DNA of 8,383 nucleotides from the NCBI GenBank assembly GCA_026398835.1, contig JAPLSD010000233.1:1-8383 (forward strand), read 5' to 3'. How positions within the stretch are numbered: the stretch's first letter is position 1; each line of letters opens with the position of its first letter. This document shows positions 4,442-8,383 of this stretch, piece after piece. The translations under genes and the position numbers were made by a program. The notes under the pieces were generated by a model, which had not been told where the DNA came from, ran no database searches, and was given only the letters and a program-made list of their open reading frames with translations. This DNA comes from Pseudomonas sp. (GTDB lineage Bacteria > Pseudomonadota > Gammaproteobacteria > Pseudomonadales > Pseudomonadaceae).

Positions 4442-5620
4442 TCAAATCCGCGCCAGCGCCTGGGCCAGGTCGGCGCGCAGGTCTTCGACATCCTCGACAC
4501 CCACTGACAAACGCACCAGCGCATCGCCGATGCCGAGCTGCGCGCGGGTGCCTGCGGGGATGCTGGCATGGGTCATGATCGCTGGGTGCTCGATCAGGCT
4601 TTCCACCCCGCCCAGACTCTCGGCCAAGGCAAAGATCCGCACACTCTCGAGGAAACGTTTGGTGCCGGCCAGGTCGCTGTTCAGGTCGAGGGAAATCATC
4701 CCGCCGAATCCGCGCATCTGCCGCAGCGCCAGTTCGTGCTGCGGGTGCGACGGCAGGCCCGGATAATAGACGCGCGCCACTTGCGGCTGACGCTCCAGCC
4801 ATTGCGCCAGCTCCAACGCGTTGCTGCAGTGGCGTTCCATGCGCAGCGCCAGAGTCTTCACTCCGCGCAAGGTGAGAAAAGCGTCGAACGGCCCTGCGAT
4901 AGCACCCACTGCGTTCTGCAGGAAGCCCAGACGCTCACTCAGTTCTGCGTTCTGCCCGACCACCGCGATGCCGCCGATCACGTCGGAGTGGCCGTTCAGA
5001 TACTTGGTCGTCGAGTGCAGCACGACATCGAAGCCCAGCTCCAGCGGCCGCTGTATCCACGGGCTGGCAAAGGTGTTGTCGGCCACACAGATGATTCCCC
5101 GCTCGCGACAGATGCGCGCGACGGCGGCTAGGTCAGTGAGGCGCAGCAAAGGATTGCTTGGCGTCTCGACCATGACCATGCGCGTGTCGTCCTGCAACGC
5201 CGCTTCGAAGGCCGCCAGGTCTGCCAGGTCAACGAAGCTGAAGCGATGCCCGGCGCTGCGCCGGCGCACCTTGTCGAACAGCCGGAAAGTACCGCCGTAC
5301 AGGTCATTGCCGGAGACGATGTGCGCGCCAGCGTCGAGCAGTTCGAGCACGGTGGAGATCGTCGCCAGCCCGGAGGCGAAGGCGAAGGCCTGGGTACCGC
5401 CCTCGAGGTCCGCCACGCAACGCTCCAGCGCCCAGCGCGTGGGGTTGTGCGAGCGCCCGTAGTCGAGGCCCTTGTGCACACCGGGGCTCTGCTGCAAATA
5501 GGTGGAGTTGGCGTAAATCGGCGGCATCAGCGCCCCGGTGGAAGGGTCTGGCGCCTGTCCGGCATGGATCACACGGGTGGCGAAGGCGCGTGGCGCGGCG
5601 GTTTCATCGTGCTGACTCAT
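4442..5620 (-). CDS. Cystathionine gamma-lyase (PLP-dependent)
   Basis: 392 residues, the usual length of the Cys/Met-metabolism PLP enzymes. It probably cleaves cystathionine to cysteine, 2-oxobutyrate and ammonia, the second step of reverse transsulfuration; cytosolic. Motifs: [21 protein letters not shown] (15-36), YGRSHNPTR (54-62, cofactor phosphate contacts from the neighbouring subunit), [10 protein letters not shown] (81-90), DNTFASP (181-187, Asp181 to the PLP ring nitrogen), and [12 protein letters not shown] (202-213) with the Schiff-base Lys206. The C-terminal part has [24 protein letters not shown]; the Glu334 in AESLGG is the residue I associate with gamma-lyases rather than beta-lyases. 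A cystathionine gamma-synthase or homocysteine-forming role cannot be excluded by sequence alone, but the overlap with the CBS gene argues for gamma-lyase. Its ATG overlaps the CBS stop (ATGA, 5620-5617), so translation is likely coupled. Confidence 0.9.
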   Translation of the reverse strand: MSQHDETAAPRAFATRVIHAGQAPDPSTGALMPPIYANSTYLQQSPGVHKGLDYGRSHNPTRWALERCVADLEGGTQAFAFASGLATISTVLELLDAGAHIVSGNDLYGGTFRLFDKVRRRSAGHRFSFVDLADLAAFEAALQDDTRMVMVETPSNPLLRLTDLAAVARICRERGIICVADNTFASPWIQRPLELGFDVVLHSTTKYLNGHSDVIGGIAVVGQNAELSERLGFLQNAVGAIAGPFDAFLTLRGVKTLALRMERHCSNALELAQWLERQPQVARVYYPGLPSHPQHELALRQMRGFGGMISLDLNSDLAGTKRFLESVRIFALAESLGGVESLIEHPAIMTHASIPAGTRAQLGIGDALVRLSVGVEDVEDLRADLAQALARI

Positions 5621-6993
5621 GAGAGGGATCTCCGTAAGTGATTGAGCATGTCGACGCGGGTAATCAGGCCGTGGAAGCCCGAGGCGTCGGCGATGATCGC
5701 CACCAGCCCACGGTCGAGCACCACCTCCAGTTCAGCCAGACTGGCGCCGGGAAGCAGGGTTTCCAGCTTGTCGGTCATCGCGCTGGCCACGGTCATACGG
5801 AAGTGCGAAGCGTCTTCGTGGACGCCAAGCAGAATATCGGACTCGTCGATCACGCCGACCAGCCGCTGTCCGTCCACCAGCACCGGCAGTTGCGACACAT
5901 CAGCCAGGCGCATGCGCTGGAAGGCGGTGAGCAGCGTATCGTCCGGGCCCACGCTGATCACCCGGCCATCCTCGAAGCGCCGCGCGATCAGGTCGCGAAG
6001 ATCGCCGTAGCGCTTGCGCTGCAACAGGCCCTGATCGGTCATCCACTGGTCGTTGTAGACCTTCGACAGGTAGCGGGTGCCGGTGTCGCAGACGAAGCTG
6101 ACCACCCGCTTCGGCTCGGTTTGCTCGCGGCAGAAGCGCAGTGCCGCCGCCAGCAATGTGCCGGTCGAAGAGCCGCCGAGAATGCCTTCGGCGCGCAGCA
6201 GTTGGCGGGCGTGATCGAAGCTTTCCTCGTCGCTGATCGAATAGGCCTGGCGCACGCTGGAAAGGTCGGCAATAGACGGAATGAAGTCTTCGCCGATGCC
6301 CTCCACCGCCCAGGAGCCGGGCGTACCGAGGGTGCCGCTGCGGCTGTATTCGGCGACCACCGAGCCGAGCGGATCGGCCAGCACCATGACCAGGTTCGGT
6401 TGCACGCGGCGAAAGAAGCGGGTCAGCCCGGTCAGCGTGCCGGCCGAACCGACGCCGACGACGATGGCATCCAGATCATGCTGAGTCTGCGCCCAGATTT
6501 CCGGAGCGGTGCTGCACTCGTGGGCCAGCGGGTTGGCCGGGTTGTTGAACTGATCGGCGAAGAAGGCGTCGGGAATCTCCTGCGCCAGCCGCGCAGCAAC
6601 GTCCTGGTAGTACTCGGGATGGCCCTTGCCGACGTCGGAGCGGGTAATGTGCACCTCGGCGCCCATCGCCTTGAGGTGCAGGACCTTCTCGGTGGACATC
6701 TTGTCCGGCACCACCAACACCACCCGGTAACCCTTGGCACGGCCGACCAGGGCCAGGCCGAGGCCGGTGTTGCCGGCGGTGGCCTCGACTATGGTGCCGC
6801 CGGGTCGCAGGCGGCCATCGCGCTCGGCGGCGTCGATCATCGCCAGGCCGATGCGATCCTTGATCGAACCGCCGGGGTTCTGCGATTCGAGCTTGAGGAA
6901 CAGTGTGCACGGGCCGGTATCGAAGCGGCTGACGCGCACCAGCGGCGTATTGCCAATCAGTTCGAGCACGGCGGGTCGGGAGTCGTTCGGCAT
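5617..6993 (-). CDS. Cystathionine beta-synthase with C-terminal CBS pair
   Basis: 458 residues. It condenses homocysteine with serine to cystathionine using PLP, the entry step of reverse transsulfuration. The fold-type II core spans ~6-330: LELIGNTPLVRV (10-21), NPGGSIKDR (39-47) with the Schiff-base Lys45, EATAGNTG (70-77, substrate carboxylate loop), VGVGSAGTLTG (179-189, PLP phosphate loop) and EGILGGSSTGT (269-279). Residues ~335-456 hold two CBS motifs, one ending VGVIDESDILL and one ending HGLITRVDML, a regulatory Bateman module as in eukaryotic CBS. There is no N-terminal heme domain. GAGG seven bases before the ATG is a good ribosome binding site. It is the first gene of a two-gene operon and overlaps the gamma-lyase start by four bases. 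The 181 bases upstream (6994-7174) contain no gene and no convincing promoter. Confidence 0.94.
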   Translation of the reverse strand: MPNDSRPAVLELIGNTPLVRVSRFDTGPCTLFLKLESQNPGGSIKDRIGLAMIDAAERDGRLRPGGTIVEATAGNTGLGLALVGRAKGYRVVLVVPDKMSTEKVLHLKAMGAEVHITRSDVGKGHPEYYQDVAARLAQEIPDAFFADQFNNPANPLAHECSTAPEIWAQTQHDLDAIVVGVGSAGTLTGLTRFFRRVQPNLVMVLADPLGSVVAEYSRSGTLGTPGSWAVEGIGEDFIPSIADLSSVRQAYSISDEESFDHARQLLRAEGILGGSSTGTLLAAALRFCREQTEPKRVVSFVCDTGTRYLSKVYNDQWMTDQGLLQRKRYGDLRDLIARRFEDGRVISVGPDDTLLTAFQRMRLADVSQLPVLVDGQRLVGVIDESDILLGVHEDASHFRMTVASAMTDKLETLLPGASLAELEVVLDRGLVAIIADASGFHGLITRVDMLNHLRRSLS

Positions 6994-7174
6994 GTCATCA
7001 CCTCGCTACGGGAATCCGCACTGGATGGACAGCAACCTGTGGCCAGTCAAGCGCGCCAGTCGCAGGCAACACCTCGCTTGGAACATAGGCCGGGATTGCG
7101 CCACCCGCAACCGTCCACAGCCAGCCGGTAGCGTCGTCGCCGGAACGACAAAACCCGTCGCAAGCTGCTGCATG

Positions 7175-8383
7175 TCAGCGCGCCTTGTGCTCAGTCGCAG
7201 CATCCGCCTTCAACTGCTCGATCTGACTGAGTACCAAATCGGCCGGCTGTCCGCCCCAGGCCTGACGCAAGTAGTTGAGCAGATCGGCCAATTGCTGATT
7301 GTCCAACTTGCCGGCGAAACCCGGCATCGGCTGCATGCGCTCGAAACCGGCGAACTGCTGCTCGCCAATACCCTCCTCGATCACCCGCGACAGATTGCGC
7401 GGGTCTTCCAGGCGCAAGGTGGTATTGCCTTGCATCGCGACTGCAATATGCGGTTTGCCTTCGCCGGCAACGCCATGACATCCGGCACACACGTTCAGGT
7501 AATCCTGGCGACCGCGTTGTGCACTCTCAGTCATTTTTGCCAGCGGCACCTCGGCCAGCACCTTGGCCTGCGGAGGCTGATCGCCCAACAGGTAAGTCGC
7601 CATGGCCGCCAGGTCCGGATCATTGAGATTCTGGGTGCTGTTATGGAACACCGGGAACATTTCATTGAACATCGTGCCCTGCGCGCTCAAGCCGTGCTTG
7701 AGAAATGAGCGCAGGTCTTGATGCGTCCAACCCCGCGCAGCCAGATCGATGGCGAGCAGACTTGGCGCCAGGTAACCATTGAGCAGGCCGCCAGTCAGGC
7801 GCTTGTCCTGTTGCATGGCACCGGGCAAGCCGCGAGGTGTGTGGCATTCGCCGCAATGGCCGAGCACATCGACCATGTACTGCCCGCGCTTCCACGCTTC
7901 GCTTTTGCCGTCGGCTGGCGCGAGCTTGACGTCTTTGCCATAGAGCATGTTCCAACCCATCAGCCCCAAGCGCACGTTGAACGGAAAGCTCAGGCTGGTC
8001 ACCGGCGCTGCGCGATTGATGGGTTCGACCGTCATCAGGTAGGTGTGGATCGCATCGGCATCTTCACGGGGCATCAGGTGATACGAAGTGTAGGGCATCG
8101 CCGGATAAAGGTTGGCGCCATCACGACGCTTGCCTTCGGTCAGCGCGGCGAAAAACTGTACAGGCCAATGCCGTGGTCCTTATCTGGGGTGATGTTGGTG
8201 CCATAGAGGGTGCCGAACGGTGAAACGATCGGCAGGCCACCGGCGTAGGGTGCGCCGCCGGGCGCGGTATGGCAGGCCATGCAGTCGGCCGCCCGCGCCA
8301 GGTATTCACCGCGTTTGATCTGCTGCTGATCTGCCGCCTGGACCTGCTGGAAGGACACCAGCGAAACGCTCAGGCCGACCACT
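7175..8383 (-). pseudogene. Three-heme cytochrome c (dehydrogenase subunit type), frameshifted and partial
   Basis: Two reading frames together make one membrane-anchored dehydrogenase cytochrome subunit of the alcohol/gluconate/aldehyde dehydrogenase (AdhB-like) type. The N-terminal part (8383-8140) continues beyond the window; it starts inside a signal peptide ending VQA-ADQ, then has RGEYLARAADCMACH (heme 1) and FGTLYGTNITPDKDHGIGLYS, then runs out of frame to a TGA at 8142-8140. The second part, readable from about 8155, continues FFAALTEGKRRDGANLYPAMPYTSY and carries CGECH (heme 2) and CAGCH (heme 3), ending at 7175. The ATG at 8098 is only an internal Met. The break is near 8151-8158; a deletion of 10 bases would fit the spacing expected in the family, or a single lost T in the T5 run. 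Either a real lesion or a sequence error. The dehydrogenase partner genes would lie beyond 8383. Electrons would pass from a periplasmic dehydrogenase to the respiratory chain. Confidence 0.8.

Noticed and set aside
5638..7131. A 497-codon open frame on the plus strand covering the CBS gene
   Set aside because: It is the exact antisense of a well-supported enzyme gene in GC-rich DNA. It is rich in Ala, Gly, His and Gln with no recognisable domain, as expected for a shadow frame.
7175..8098. A separate intact two-heme cytochrome starting at ATG 8098
   Set aside because: The frame continues upstream of that ATG with conserved family sequence (EGKRRDGANLYPA), there is no signal peptide at this start, and the first heme domain follows directly in another frame. 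It is the downstream part of one broken gene.

Overview
The window looks like a chromosomal segment of a fluorescent-group Pseudomonas. The strongest pointer is the small regulator at 895-1089, which matches the RsmE paralogue of the CsrA/RsmA family as I know it from the P. fluorescens/P. protegens group. The polyamine oxidase, the cystathionine beta-synthase/gamma-lyase pair and the tRNA-Val with its terminator also fit Pseudomonas. Most genes are GC-rich. The carbonic anhydrase gene is visibly poorer in GC (27 of 60 bases in 2521-2580, against 38 of 60 in 5041-5100 of the lyase gene).

Layout. 1-199 is the C-terminal end of an endonuclease I (endA, +) with a clear terminator. 277-648 (-) is a small SPOR-domain lipoprotein. 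895-1089 (+) is rsmE, with a sigma-S-like promoter and an Rsm-type site over its own ribosome binding site. 1237-1692 (-) is a four-helix DUF2214-type membrane protein. 1693-1988 holds no gene, but has a REP-like hairpin and a terminator that copies the one after the tRNA gene. 1989-2741 (+) is a Tat-exported beta-carbonic anhydrase. 2841-2917 (-) is tRNA-Val(GAC) with its own promoter and terminator. 3101-4384 (+) is puuB (gamma-glutamylputrescine oxidase). 4442-6993 (-) is a two-gene reverse transsulfuration operon: cystathionine beta-synthase first, gamma-lyase second, with a 4-base start/stop overlap. 7175-8383 (-) is a three-heme cytochrome c, open at the window edge and broken by a frameshift near 8151-8158.

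How the genes work together. The CBS and CGL enzymes form one pathway, homocysteine to cystathionine to cysteine. RsmE is a post-transcriptional regulator of the Gac/Rsm system. PuuB is one step of putrescine catabolism. The others look like independent single-gene units.

I see no CRISPR array, insertion sequence, integrase or defence system, and no convincing new biological system. The items most worth a second look are the 42-base terminator duplication (36 identical) bracketing the carbonic anhydrase gene, the broken cytochrome, the autoregulatory layout at rsmE, the A.C mismatch in the tRNA acceptor stem, and a weak attenuator-like pair of alternative hairpins ahead of puuB.
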